A DNA stretch of 41,467 bases from Eubacterium sp. (GTDB lineage: Bacteria; Bacillota; Clostridia; Lachnospirales; Lachnospiraceae). Made by a program: the position numbers and the translations under genes. Below the pieces are notes generated by a model. It did no database searches and had not been told where the DNA came from. It saw only the letters and a list, made by a program, of their open reading frames with translations. Positions 33,023-41,198 of the stretch are shown here, in pieces (position 1 is the stretch's first letter; each line of letters starts with the position of its first letter). The stretch lies in NCBI GenBank assembly GCA_024698585.1, contig JAILRB010000034.1, positions 1 through 41,467 on the forward strand, in the 5' to 3' direction.

Positions 33023-34363
33023 TTATCTTTTAATTTTTACTTTCTTCTTATATATCGGTGAATAGCATCCATAGGTTTTATTTCCTTTGGCATAAACCTG
33101 AACAGTTGCCTTCTTTCCTATTGCCTTTCCACCAACTCTAAACTTACACTTATAAACTTTTTTATTTCCCTTTATGTATTGGTACAATGGCGAGTTACTA
33201 CTGGAATGCACATAAATTCCTGCCACTCCAGGTTTCTTCTTCATTTTAATCGTAACCGTATAGGTGGTATCCGTTACCCAGAAGCCTTCAGAAACCAGTT
33301 TGAAGCCTTCATACTTTGGTTTTACCCAATGCTTTGAAGTAACAGCCTTTGAGGTTGTAATGGATTTAATTGGCGGCTTAGCCTTTGGTCCGGTCTTTAC
33401 GGTAATTTCATTAGAAAAAGCGCCTGTAATCCAATAATCCTTACCACTGTACTTCACCTTCTTTGCAAGAAACGCTCTGAACGTATACTTGGTTCCCGGA
33501 TTCAGTTTGTTGATGGATTGTGGTACTCCTGCTGAAAACGGTCCATATGTCTTTGCCTTGGACCACTTTTCTCCTGCCTTTTTAATCTGCAGATAGCAAT
33601 CCAGATTGTACCCCTTGTAACTCGGGCAAGTAAAACTCAGTTTCTTTGCAAAAGTTTCAAAGTTTGACGCCTTGATGGTCGGTTTTTCATAAATACCTGT
33701 CGGGAAAACTTTTGGATAATAGAATTCGCTTCCGTCCGAAAGTTCTACACTAAGTTCATGATATCCAACATCATAGTGGGTTGTATCAAACTTCTTTGTA
33801 AATGTGGTACCGCTAATTTCATAGCGTCCGCTGTTATCTACCCAAAGATATTTAAATGTGGCCGAACCGGAAGTAATCTTACCTGTTACGGTCGCCATAC
33901 CTTTTTTATCAATGGAAATATCCAAAGATGCCTGTGATGCACCTGAAGAAGATCCCTTCTTAACTGGATAGGTTTTAGTATTGTTGTTATAGTTCACTTC
34001 ATTGTAATATCCCGATACGTAGAAACAATAATTTTTTCCTGCGTCCTCGGTACGAACTTTAATCTTAAATACTCCGGAATCAAACTCCGGAACACGTTTT
34101 TCCCCATCAACATCCCAGTAAACTTCTACTGCTCCCTTGATATAAGCCGTTAAAAATCCACTGCAGCTGTTTTCCAGTTTCTGTCCATCAATGGATAATG
34201 TTTTTCCCGGCGTAACCGTTCCGTCACTATTTACACCGTCTACCAGATTATCAACAAAATCATATCCACCGCCGGCCTTAACTGCTACATTTCCCGAGAA
34301 TACACTCACGAAAAGTAAAACTACTGTCAAAAACAGCGATATTCTTCTTTTTCTTACTGTCAT
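33023..34363 (-). CDS. Secreted repeat protein with Ig/FN3-like modules, function unknown
   Basis: 446 residues. Signal peptide about 1-31 (ending in VAVKAGG). Modules of beta-sandwich type follow: an N-terminal one with KIKVRTEDAGKNYCFYVSGY (about 80-130), a second with ISIDKKGMATVTGKI (about 148-215), an FN3-like one with SFTCPSYKGYNLDCYLQIKK (about 250-330), and a C-terminal lysine-rich one (about 345-446) ending YSPIYKKKVKIKR. No catalytic motif seen. AAGGAGG lies before the ATG. Its leader shares an identical 12-base element with the F5/8C gene. Probably wall-associated or involved in adhesion; this is inference. Confidence 0.75.
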   Translation of the reverse strand: MTVRKRRISLFLTVVLLFVSVFSGNVAVKAGGGYDFVDNLVDGVNSDGTVTPGKTLSIDGQKLENSCSGFLTAYIKGAVEVYWDVDGEKRVPEFDSGVFKIKVRTEDAGKNYCFYVSGYYNEVNYNNNTKTYPVKKGSSSGASQASLDISIDKKGMATVTGKITSGSATFKYLWVDNSGRYEISGTTFTKKFDTTHYDVGYHELSVELSDGSEFYYPKVFPTGIYEKPTIKASNFETFAKKLSFTCPSYKGYNLDCYLQIKKAGEKWSKAKTYGPFSAGVPQSINKLNPGTKYTFRAFLAKKVKYSGKDYWITGAFSNEITVKTGPKAKPPIKSITTSKAVTSKHWVKPKYEGFKLVSEGFWVTDTTYTVTIKMKKKPGVAGIYVHSSSNSPLYQYIKGNKKVYKCKFRVGGKAIGKKATVQVYAKGNKTYGCYSPIYKKKVKIKR

Positions 34364-34380
34364 ACAAATTCCTCCTTTAC

Positions 34381-34392
34381 TTTTTTCACGAA
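34381..34392 (-). promoter_or_regulatory. Shared leader element (12 bases) before the ribosome site
   Basis: TTTTTTCACGAA on the plus strand (UUCGUGAAAAAA in the RNA) stands just ahead of the ribosome site of the FN3-like gene. The same 12 bases occur at 26674-26685, just ahead of the ribosome site of the F5/8C gene. The hairpin potential is UUUUUU-CGUG-AAAAAA in the latter. Its role is unknown. Confidence 0.4.
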
Positions 34393-34426
34393 CTTTGCAC
34401 CTCTCCTAAAGATGCCTGCTACCTAC

Positions 34427-34455
34427 AGTATAACAAAAAAAGGCTTACCTCTAAA
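34427..34455 (-). promoter_or_regulatory. Promoter of the FN3-like gene, inside the preceding terminator
   Basis: On the minus strand TTTAGA (34455-34450), a 17-base spacer and TATACT (34432-34427). The -35 sits in the loop region of the terminator hairpin of the isomerase gene. Transcription would begin near 34420, with a leader of about 57 nt. Confidence 0.55.
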
Positions 34456-34463
34456 CCTTTTTT
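34434..34463 (-). terminator. Terminator of the MerR-methyltransferase/isomerase unit
   Basis: On the minus strand AAAAAAGGTTTA pairs with TAAGCCTTTTTT around GAGG, with a T tract. It lies about 20 nt after the isomerase stop. Confidence 0.85.
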
Positions 34464-34483
34464 CGTCGGATAAAATCCTTTTT

Positions 34484-35293
34484 TTATTCATTTCCAATAA
34501 ATTGTCTCACAGTTTTTACCTGGTTATTCAACAGGTCGTATTCCAATTCTTTCGTTTCCCGATTCAATCCGGATGCTTCTAAGGTGATGGTTCCGTCATA
34601 ATTAATCCCCTTCAGGAAATCAAAAAATTTCCGGAAGTCAATATGTCCTGCTCCCACCGGAAGAACCCGCTCCCGCAAAGTCGACCATTCCATATATCCA
34701 CCGGCATAATCATTGACATGGTAATGCTTTACGTGGTCAATTTTGTCAAAACCATAGATTCCGTCCATCTGTCCATGGAATGCCGCCATTTTCGTGTCAA
34801 AGATGTAGGAAATATCCGGATATTTTTCAATGAGCCAGTTCCAGTTGCAAAAAGGATTGTACTTATTGCAAATCACATTCTCAATTAATAATTCAATATC
34901 ATATGCGTCGGAAATCTGTCTCAGTTCTCCATATGCTTCAATATTCTTTTCGATCTGCTGATCCGATGTAGTTCCGTTCCACAAGTGAAACACTGCTTTC
35001 TTTGCTCCAATGCTTTTGGCAATTTTACAATTGGTTTCGAATCGGTCCACAACCTGTTCAAGACCTTCCAGGACAATCTTTTCCCCCATTGATTTCTCGA
35101 AATGCATTACCGGAGTATCCGTTTCCAGACAGTTTACCACTTCCACCAGTTCCTCTGCACGCTCATACCAGTCCCTGTACATCATGACTTCCAATCCATC
35201 ACAGTCCAACCGTGGTACAATCCCCTTTAACATCCGGAACTCTTTTCCATTCACATAACCTAGCAATGCTCCTGTAGATATTAACACTTTCAT
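34484..35293 (-). CDS. Sugar phosphate isomerase/epimerase-like TIM-barrel protein (AP endonuclease 2 superfamily)
   Basis: Predicted cytosolic metal-dependent isomerase or epimerase of small sugars, 269 residues. Metal-ligand motifs of the family are visible: ELLIENV (Glu about 139), YIFDTKMA (Asp about 171), VKHYHVND (His pair about 200) and ITLEAS near the end. PRLDCDGLEVMMY near 28-40 is the first strand. GAGG precedes the ATG. It follows the MerR-methyltransferase gene by 17 bases and shares its transcript. The substrate cannot be assigned. Confidence 0.85.
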   Translation of the reverse strand: MKVLISTGALLGYVNGKEFRMLKGIVPRLDCDGLEVMMYRDWYERAEELVEVVNCLETDTPVMHFEKSMGEKIVLEGLEQVVDRFETNCKIAKSIGAKKAVFHLWNGTTSDQQIEKNIEAYGELRQISDAYDIELLIENVICNKYNPFCNWNWLIEKYPDISYIFDTKMAAFHGQMDGIYGFDKIDHVKHYHVNDYAGGYMEWSTLRERVLPVGAGHIDFRKFFDFLKGINYDGTITLEASGLNRETKELEYDLLNNQVKTVRQFIGNE

Positions 35294-35310
35294 ACTATTG
35301 ATCCTCTTTC

Positions 35311-36513
35311 TTATTTCTTTTTTGCCACAAACACACCGGTCCTTTTTGTAATGAAAAACGGTGTTTGATCGGTCACCTTATTTCTGAGAAATTCTTCGCA
35401 TTCTTTTTTTCTTTTCTTCATAACGGTCTCAATTCCTCCGGGAAGAGAGCACATATAGTCATAGATTGATCTCCAATCAGGAACCAACAGGTTATCGTCA
35501 TGAGAATGCCTTTCTACTTTTGAGAAAACTTCTTCCAATTGTCCTTTCCCATTTTCCAGGCTAAATCCTTTTGCAAACCATCCCGGTACTTTCACACTAT
35601 CGTCATATTGAATTGCCAGTTCCCATAATTCCTTCATATGGTCCTCTCCAATGGTTGATGCAATCAATTTCCCATCCTCTTCCAGCATCTCTTTCACAGT
35701 AATGAAAAAGTTCTTTCTCTCGGAATCCTCTATATGATACAGCATGTGATTTGCGAAAATCCGCTGAAATCTTCTTCCTCGAAGTGCTTCTAATTCACCC
35801 AGTTTTGTTGCATCACCTACCAAATAGGAAAACTGAATTTGTTTCTTTTCAAACAAATCCATTTCTGTTTCCAGCAGTGATCTGGCTGAGTCAATCATTG
35901 CCTTGGAATTATCCACCAAAACGACCTTCAAATTTTTCGGTAATGCGTCCTTTTCCTTAATCCATAGTTGCCCATTACCGCAACCAATATCCAGAATTGC
36001 CATTCCTTCTTTCACATCACATTGTTTGAACAGATAATCAAACCACTCCACTTTTGCCGTGCTATATTGGTGAATGTTGATTCGAGCCTCTAACTTCTTC
36101 GTACCAGCATACTGATTAATCAGTTCTTCTTTCTGAGAGGTGAGTTGCATGATTTCCAACATTTTATCCCAATTCTTTTCTTTTGACAACTTCTGCATCT
36201 CATTTACTGCTTTTTTTATTTGACGCAAATGGGTAATTCGCTGTTCAATCAACTTACTTTGTCTGCCAAGAGAATCTCGAATTTCCTCTTTCTCCAGTAA
36301 CTGCCTGATTTCCTCCAAGGAAAAGTCCAGATATTTAAACATTAGAATTCTCTGCAACCGCTCCACGCTCTCCCTGGAAAACAGTTTATAGCCGGCCTCC
36401 GTAATCCGGTCGGGTATCAACAGTTCCTTTTCCACATAAACTCGAATGCTCTTATATGTCGTCCCTGACATTTTTGCTAATTCCCCTGCAGTATAATATT
36501 CTTTATTCTCCAT
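35311..36513 (-). CDS. MerR-type regulator fused to a SAM-dependent methyltransferase
   Basis: Two-domain cytosolic protein of 400 residues. The winged helix (about 5-72, YYTAGELAKMSGTTYKSIRVY) plus a dimerisation helix is of MerR type. The C-terminal half (about 150-400) is a class I methyltransferase with the SAM-binding motif GMAILDIGCGNGQLW and a following acidic strand VVLVDNSKAMID. The ATG at 36513 follows AGGAGA by eight bases. A longer frame (from 36546) lacks a site. The fusion implies that the product senses or modifies the compound that triggers it. A perfect palindrome upstream (36559-36581) is a likely self-operator. Confidence 0.88.
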   Translation of the reverse strand: MENKEYYTAGELAKMSGTTYKSIRVYVEKELLIPDRITEAGYKLFSRESVERLQRILMFKYLDFSLEEIRQLLEKEEIRDSLGRQSKLIEQRITHLRQIKKAVNEMQKLSKEKNWDKMLEIMQLTSQKEELINQYAGTKKLEARINIHQYSTAKVEWFDYLFKQCDVKEGMAILDIGCGNGQLWIKEKDALPKNLKVVLVDNSKAMIDSARSLLETEMDLFEKKQIQFSYLVGDATKLGELEALRGRRFQRIFANHMLYHIEDSERKNFFITVKEMLEEDGKLIASTIGEDHMKELWELAIQYDDSVKVPGWFAKGFSLENGKGQLEEVFSKVERHSHDDNLLVPDWRSIYDYMCSLPGGIETVMKKRKKECEEFLRNKVTDQTPFFITKRTGVFVAKKK

Positions 36514-36558
36514 ATTCCATTCTCCTAATTTCAATTTTAAGATCATTGCAATGTCCTT

Positions 36559-36581
36559 AGAAAATTACATGGTAATTTTCT
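36559..36581. promoter_or_regulatory. Perfect palindrome upstream of the MerR-methyltransferase gene
   Basis: AGAAAATTAC-ATG-GTAATTTTCT is a 10-bp dyad 46 bases ahead of the ATG. MerR-family proteins bind such dyads in their own promoters. The exact -35/-10 could not be fixed. Confidence 0.6.
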
Positions 36582-36597
36582 GATATATAAAGAATAA

Positions 36598-36618
36598 ACC
36601 TTGCCCCTAGGGCAAGGT
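36598..36618 (-). terminator. Terminator of the beta-helix/GH128 gene
   Basis: On the minus strand ACCTTGCCC pairs with GGGGCAAGGT, then a T-rich stretch. It lies ten nt after the stop codon. Confidence 0.8.
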
Positions 36619-36628
36619 CAAGTATTTT

Positions 36629-39600
36629 TTATTGATATCGCTTTACTCTTTTTATATCAGACCATGTTCCAAACAAAACTCCGCGTTTCCCTTTCACATA
36701 TCCCCTCACCTTTACAAATAACTTCACCTTGTTCTTCAGTTTTTTGCTTTTTACAATAAGCAACGCCTTGTTCCTTTTCACATATTTTTTTAGTATTGCT
36801 TTTTTATTTTTCTTAGCGGCCGTTTTATTTTTGTAAATAACCACCTGATAACCGTTCACTCCTTTTAATTTTTTGACCTTTAGCTTTATCTTCTTAGCTG
36901 ATTTTTTCTTTCTATACAATTTTTTTATTTTTACCTTAGCCGGTTTTTTAACTTCTCCACCTGCATTCACCGGCTGAACATAAGTCGTTTTCTGTTCGCT
37001 CGGTATGATTGTAATGGTTTCTCCACTCGGTTTTTGCGTTTCAGGCTGTGCTGTAGGCTGTTGCGTCGATTCCTCTGTCGTTGTGACCTCTGTAGTAGGT
37101 TCAACCTTTTTCTTATCAATCAGTTTGTACTCTTGTCCCTCCGGCGTGAGCGATCCGTCGCTAATATCAAACAATCTGGTATATGCTGTTCCCGAAATAT
37201 TATCAGAATAATCTACAAACCATGCATATCTCTCTACATAATCTAAAGACTCTAATAATTCTCCTACCTGCTTGATATATGTTCTGGCTACATCATGACT
37301 CATTTCTTGATACAGGTTATATCCCCACCATTGCGTAGATACATCGACATTCCCAATTTCTGTAATCCAAATAGGAAGATGATACTTGTTATGAAGTCGT
37401 TCCAGTGCTGCCTTTAAAGAGTTCACCGATCCCGGATGTGTAAAATCCTGATATACGTGTAAGGTTAGAAAATCTACTCGATACCCCTTTTCCTTGGCTT
37501 TCGCCATAAACTCTTCAACCCATGCATCCTCAACAGCTGCACCTGCCGGGCTACCTAATCTTAGTCCTGTTGCTTCTAGCTTAGGCCATAGTTCTATCGC
37601 TTTATCCACACTCATATTCGCCTGGTCTCCTAAATCCGGTTCATTAAACGCTAACAGCGTATCATATAAACCTTCCTCTCTACCCTGCGCTAATCTAGCC
37701 ATCTCACTGCCATTAACAGACCACTGTCCCCAAACCATAGGAACATAGCTTAACCCAGATGCATTCGCTTCTCTGGCTACATCATCTACTGCGCCCCAGT
37801 TATAAAACCAATTTATGCCTGCTTTTTTAAATATATTTACATCTCGCTGGGATGCATTACTTCCGCTAGCATAGTACCAGCTAGAAACACCTTTCTTACT
37901 AGTCGTCTTAACATCATTTACGGGATAAGAATTAAGTCCAACCTTAACTCCCTGCTGGCTTATTCCGAAACCAACAGCCCCCCCTTTATCATTGACTATA
38001 TGGGTGATTTCTCCATTTACATTTCCCAGAGATACTGTACATGCATTTGTTATCCTTGCACTCTCTGGCACCTCAATCGCACAATCCAATTTCATGTATT
38101 CACCCGTATATATGAATACTTCATAAACACCCAGTGCGGTAGCTTCGTGACTTTGTACTTCATCATTTACCTTATACGCTGCATATCCATTCTTATCACT
38201 CATCCAATCAGCTTGCGACGGAACATCATATGGCAATTCACACTGGTAAAAATATGTCTTTCCGTTTTCGCCATTCCAAAGTGTCTGATACTTCCTGAAA
38301 TGTTCTACAAACAATCCATAGATGTTGACATTATCACCATTTACTATCAATCCATAATCTGCTGTTGCTTCGTTCCAGCTAGCACCTGTACCATGGTCCG
38401 CTCTCCATAGCCAGAAGTGATCCCCTATCACATCATTGGAATTAATCTCTACAGATGTTTTAACCTTACCAATTCTGGCTCCACCGACTCTTACGAAAAC
38501 ATCACTGAGTAAAATAGGATTCTCCTTATGTTCTACAAGATTTTTCTCGTCCCCAATTTTAAGTAACGTATTCGATTCATTTTCTCCGGCTTCTATAAGA
38601 AGTCCTGCTACAGTAACTCCATCTTTATCCGCTATATGGATTGCTGTATCAGTATTATCACATACAAGCGTTGCAAGTCCTAATCCTAAAATTACAGTGT
38701 CCGGATTATCCACATTGATTGATTTATTTAATCGATATATCCCTGGCGTGAAGATAATGTTTTTTCCCGCATCTAATGCGTTATTAATTGTTTCCGCACT
38801 ATCCTGACCAGCCTTTGCAATATAAAAATCCTCTATATCTATACTGCGTCCCCGACCCATAGTATCTGCCGACCAGGAAACATCCTTCGCATTCGTTCTA
38901 AGACCAGGAACGAATACTTTATATTCCCCATCACACAAATAAACAAAAGGCTTTTCTTTCACTCTCTCTGTATGATCCACTGTTGTATAACCATGATAAC
39001 CAGCGTTCGCCCAGTCAGCCGAAGATTCCGGTGCATTGGTGCATCCCTGAAATAAAATATTCCAAACACCATCATACCAACCTTCGCTCATATGATTGTT
39101 TCTAAGATAAAACTGCTGCTGAGACCATGAACCAGTCTGTCCCTCTATATACGAGTCAGCCAAAAAGCCACCACTTGCAGACATACCAATGTCATCCAGG
39201 TGAAGCTTACCATTGATATACACCCTTCTGACCGGTGCTGCCTGTGAAGCGCCCCATTTTACTTCCGTCGTTTTATTCCCTGTATCCACGGCAATATTTT
39301 CGATGCCTCTCCAGAAGTTAATCAAAACATTTCCATTGGCTGCAGAATCCACATTGACGTTAGGAATTGAGGTGTCATATGGCGTAGCACCTAGTCCCAG
39401 AACCTGGGTATAAAAGCCAACATTGATTTTGTCTATATTATATGTACCCGGCTTAAACATCAGCGCATATCTTTCATCACTCCAATGTGCCTGCGACGCT
39501 TTCATCATTTTGTCTGAGATACTTTTAATTCTGTTATTGATTTTAGCGCTCTCATCACTAGGGCTAAATATGTCTACACAATCCCCCCATAACTCTAAAT

Positions 39601-39952
39601 CCATCCCATCAACATTCGATGTTGATAGTTCCTGACCATTCTGTTTCGCCACAATCTTAAAATAATACTGATATACTGAGCCACCGACTTCCACACGATA
39701 GCTAGTCTGATTCACCTCATCTATCTTTTCATAGGTACTATAAGTTCCCGTGCTTCTCCATATTTCGTATAAATCTGCTCCATCCTTTGCCGTCCAGGAA
39801 AGAGTTAGCACGCTACCATCTCTTGCAATTTTCAAACTATCCTCAAATACACGTTCCACAGCCTTGGCCTCCTCTCCTACAGTACCAAATAGGGAACTAA
39901 CAACCATAACCCATGCCAAAACAATTGCTGTAATCTTTTTAATTCTTTTCAT
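36629..39952 (-). CDS. Secreted two-part enzyme: beta-helix (GH55/pectate-lyase-like) plus GH128-like glycosidase
   Basis: 1107 residues from the ATG at 39952 (MKRIKKITAIVLAW), set by AAAGGAG; the longer frame start (40042) adds no conserved sequence. Signal peptide about 1-32, an FN3-like domain (about 38-115), and a right-handed beta-helix in two halves (about 125-660) with typical turns such as FTPGIYRLNKSI and TVAGLLIEAG. A TIM-barrel glycosidase (about 688-945) resembles GH128, with candidate acid Glu771 in FNEPD and nucleophile Glu865 in WITEIG. A Thr/Pro linker and a lysine-rich FN3-like end (1000-1107, ending FGTWSDIKRVKRYQ) follow. GH55- and GH128-type domains suggest action on beta-1,3-glucan, as inference. 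The divergent AraC gene is its likely activator. Confidence 0.85.
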   Translation of the reverse strand: MKRIKKITAIVLAWVMVVSSLFGTVGEEAKAVERVFEDSLKIARDGSVLTLSWTAKDGADLYEIWRSTGTYSTYEKIDEVNQTSYRVEVGGSVYQYYFKIVAKQNGQELSTSNVDGMDLELWGDCVDIFSPSDESAKINNRIKSISDKMMKASQAHWSDERYALMFKPGTYNIDKINVGFYTQVLGLGATPYDTSIPNVNVDSAANGNVLINFWRGIENIAVDTGNKTTEVKWGASQAAPVRRVYINGKLHLDDIGMSASGGFLADSYIEGQTGSWSQQQFYLRNNHMSEGWYDGVWNILFQGCTNAPESSADWANAGYHGYTTVDHTERVKEKPFVYLCDGEYKVFVPGLRTNAKDVSWSADTMGRGRSIDIEDFYIAKAGQDSAETINNALDAGKNIIFTPGIYRLNKSINVDNPDTVILGLGLATLVCDNTDTAIHIADKDGVTVAGLLIEAGENESNTLLKIGDEKNLVEHKENPILLSDVFVRVGGARIGKVKTSVEINSNDVIGDHFWLWRADHGTGASWNEATADYGLIVNGDNVNIYGLFVEHFRKYQTLWNGENGKTYFYQCELPYDVPSQADWMSDKNGYAAYKVNDEVQSHEATALGVYEVFIYTGEYMKLDCAIEVPESARITNACTVSLGNVNGEITHIVNDKGGAVGFGISQQGVKVGLNSYPVNDVKTTSKKGVSSWYYASGSNASQRDVNIFKKAGINWFYNWGAVDDVAREANASGLSYVPMVWGQWSVNGSEMARLAQGREEGLYDTLLAFNEPDLGDQANMSVDKAIELWPKLEATGLRLGSPAGAAVEDAWVEEFMAKAKEKGYRVDFLTLHVYQDFTHPGSVNSLKAALERLHNKYHLPIWITEIGNVDVSTQWWGYNLYQEMSHDVARTYIKQVGELLESLDYVERYAWFVDYSDNISGTAYTRLFDISDGSLTPEGQEYKLIDKKKVEPTTEVTTTEESTQQPTAQPETQKPSGETITIIPSEQKTTYVQPVNAGGEVKKPAKVKIKKLYRKKKSAKKIKLKVKKLKGVNGYQVVIYKNKTAAKKNKKAILKKYVKRNKALLIVKSKKLKNKVKLFVKVRGYVKGKRGVLFGTWSDIKRVKRYQ

Positions 39953-40010
39953 TTTAAACTCCTTTAATCCTTTCCCTATACAACTTTTAACACAACTCTC
40001 TAATCGAAAA

Positions 40011-40066
40011 AGAAAGCACGCATTCTGCTTTATTGTTATCATTTTAAAACAAAAATAGTGCTTTCT
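40011..40066 (-). promoter_or_regulatory. Leader hairpins of the beta-helix/GH128 gene, possible attenuator
   Basis: On the minus strand AGAAAGCAC (40066-40058) can pair with GTGCTTTCT (40019-40011), or a shorter AAAGCA/TGCTTT hairpin (40031-40013) can form with the same 3' arm, each followed by TTTTT. The folds exclude each other, as in attenuators. Confidence 0.35.
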
Positions 40067-40081
40067 ACATTGAGATTTTTA

Positions 40082-40096
40082 ATCAATTTTATTGAT
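40082..40096. promoter_or_regulatory. Inverted repeat in the divergent GH128/AraC spacer
   Basis: ATCAAT-TTT-ATTGAT is a perfect 6-bp dyad. It overlaps the -35 of the AraC gene, so it could be an autoregulatory site. Confidence 0.4.
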
Positions 40097-40121
40097 GTTT
40101 AATGACATCGCATGATATACT
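40092..40121 (+). promoter_or_regulatory. Promoter of the AraC gene
   Basis: TTGATG, an 18-base spacer and TATACT. The -10 ends six bases before the ATG, so transcription would begin at or next to the start codon. Confidence 0.55.
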
Positions 40122-40127
40122 GACTTT

Positions 40128-41183
40128 ATGAAAGATAAATTGCAATCATACCTCTACGACTATAACGAGGATGAAATATTATATAAAAAATATTACGAAT
40201 ATTTAAAAAAAGGAAAGACTTATCGGGATTTGATCCATGATATGGGGGGAGATTATAACTACTATATCAAGCATATTACGCCTGATATCGACGGTGGTTT
40301 TCTGCCCACCATTATTTCTGATGCAGATTTTTTTAAAGGCGAGGATTCGAACAATATTGCCATCACCAAGCATAACCGCTACACGCCTCCCTTTAATCAT
40401 AAGCACCAGTTATTTGAAATGATTTATGTCCTATCCGGTTCATGTATCCAACACATCAATCACACCGACATCACTTTAAAGAGCGGACAATTCTGCCTAG
40501 TTGCACCCAATTCCACACACTCAATTTCTGTTTTTGACGACAGTCTGATTCTTAATATATTAATACGACAAAGCACTTTTGAGGATATTTTTTATAATTT
40601 ATTAAGACGTACGAATGCTATTTCTGCGTTTTTCAACAATAGCCTATACACGAATAACAAAAACGCATATCTCTTAATCGATACAGCAAATGACACGGAA
40701 ATCAAAAACCATGTAATCGCTATGCTTCAAGAATATTTAGAAAAGAAAAAATATTATGAAGATGTTCTAGACGGTTCCATACTCATGTTGTTTTCTAAAC
40801 TACTACAACTTTACGAACAAAATATGAGTCTGTCTGAAACGGTTACCAATAATTCGGAAAGTTTTTCTCCGATTCTTTCCTATATCAGTGAACATTATGA
40901 TAACTTAACGCTTAGCGAACTAGCCGAACATTTTCATTTTTCACAGGCCTACTGTTCCAGACTAATCAAGAAAAATACCGGTCGCTCTTTCACAGAGTTG
41001 TTACGGAACATTCGTTTTAAGATGGCAACATTCTTTTTATCCAACACCAACAAGCCGATTGCAGAAATTAGTGAAGATATCGGATATGCAAATGTGGAAC
41101 ATTTTAATAGACTCTTTAAGAAAAGCTATCACATCACACCAAGCGAATATCGACGGAAGAATCAATCTAAAAGTAAAAACTAA
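40128..41183 (+). CDS. AraC-family transcriptional regulator with N-terminal cupin
   Basis: 351 residues. After an N-terminal helical stretch, a cupin sensor domain (about 85-170) has HKHQLFEMIYVLSG and GQFCLVAPNSTHSI. A helical linker follows (about 195-235). The C-terminal double helix-turn-helix (about 248-347) has LTLSELAEHFHFSQAYCSRL and the AraC signature IGYANVEHFNRLFKKSY. The ATG at 40128 has no Shine-Dalgarno, and the promoter nearly abuts it, so translation is probably leaderless. It is divergent from the secreted beta-helix/GH128 gene and likely controls it in response to a sugar; that link is inferred from position. Confidence 0.93.
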   Translation: MKDKLQSYLYDYNEDEILYKKYYEYLKKGKTYRDLIHDMGGDYNYYIKHITPDIDGGFLPTIISDADFFKGEDSNNIAITKHNRYTPPFNHKHQLFEMIYVLSGSCIQHINHTDITLKSGQFCLVAPNSTHSISVFDDSLILNILIRQSTFEDIFYNLLRRTNAISAFFNNSLYTNNKNAYLLIDTANDTEIKNHVIAMLQEYLEKKKYYEDVLDGSILMLFSKLLQLYEQNMSLSETVTNNSESFSPILSYISEHYDNLTLSELAEHFHFSQAYCSRLIKKNTGRSFTELLRNIRFKMATFFLSNTNKPIAEISEDIGYANVEHFNRLFKKSYHITPSEYRRKNQSKSKN

Positions 41184-41198
41184 AATTCGAAATCAACT

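Noticed and set aside
34364..34426. c-di-GMP riboswitch in the FN3-like gene leader
   Set aside because: A short GGTAGC-like string recalls the class I aptamer, but the leader is only about 57 nt and lacks its other conserved parts.
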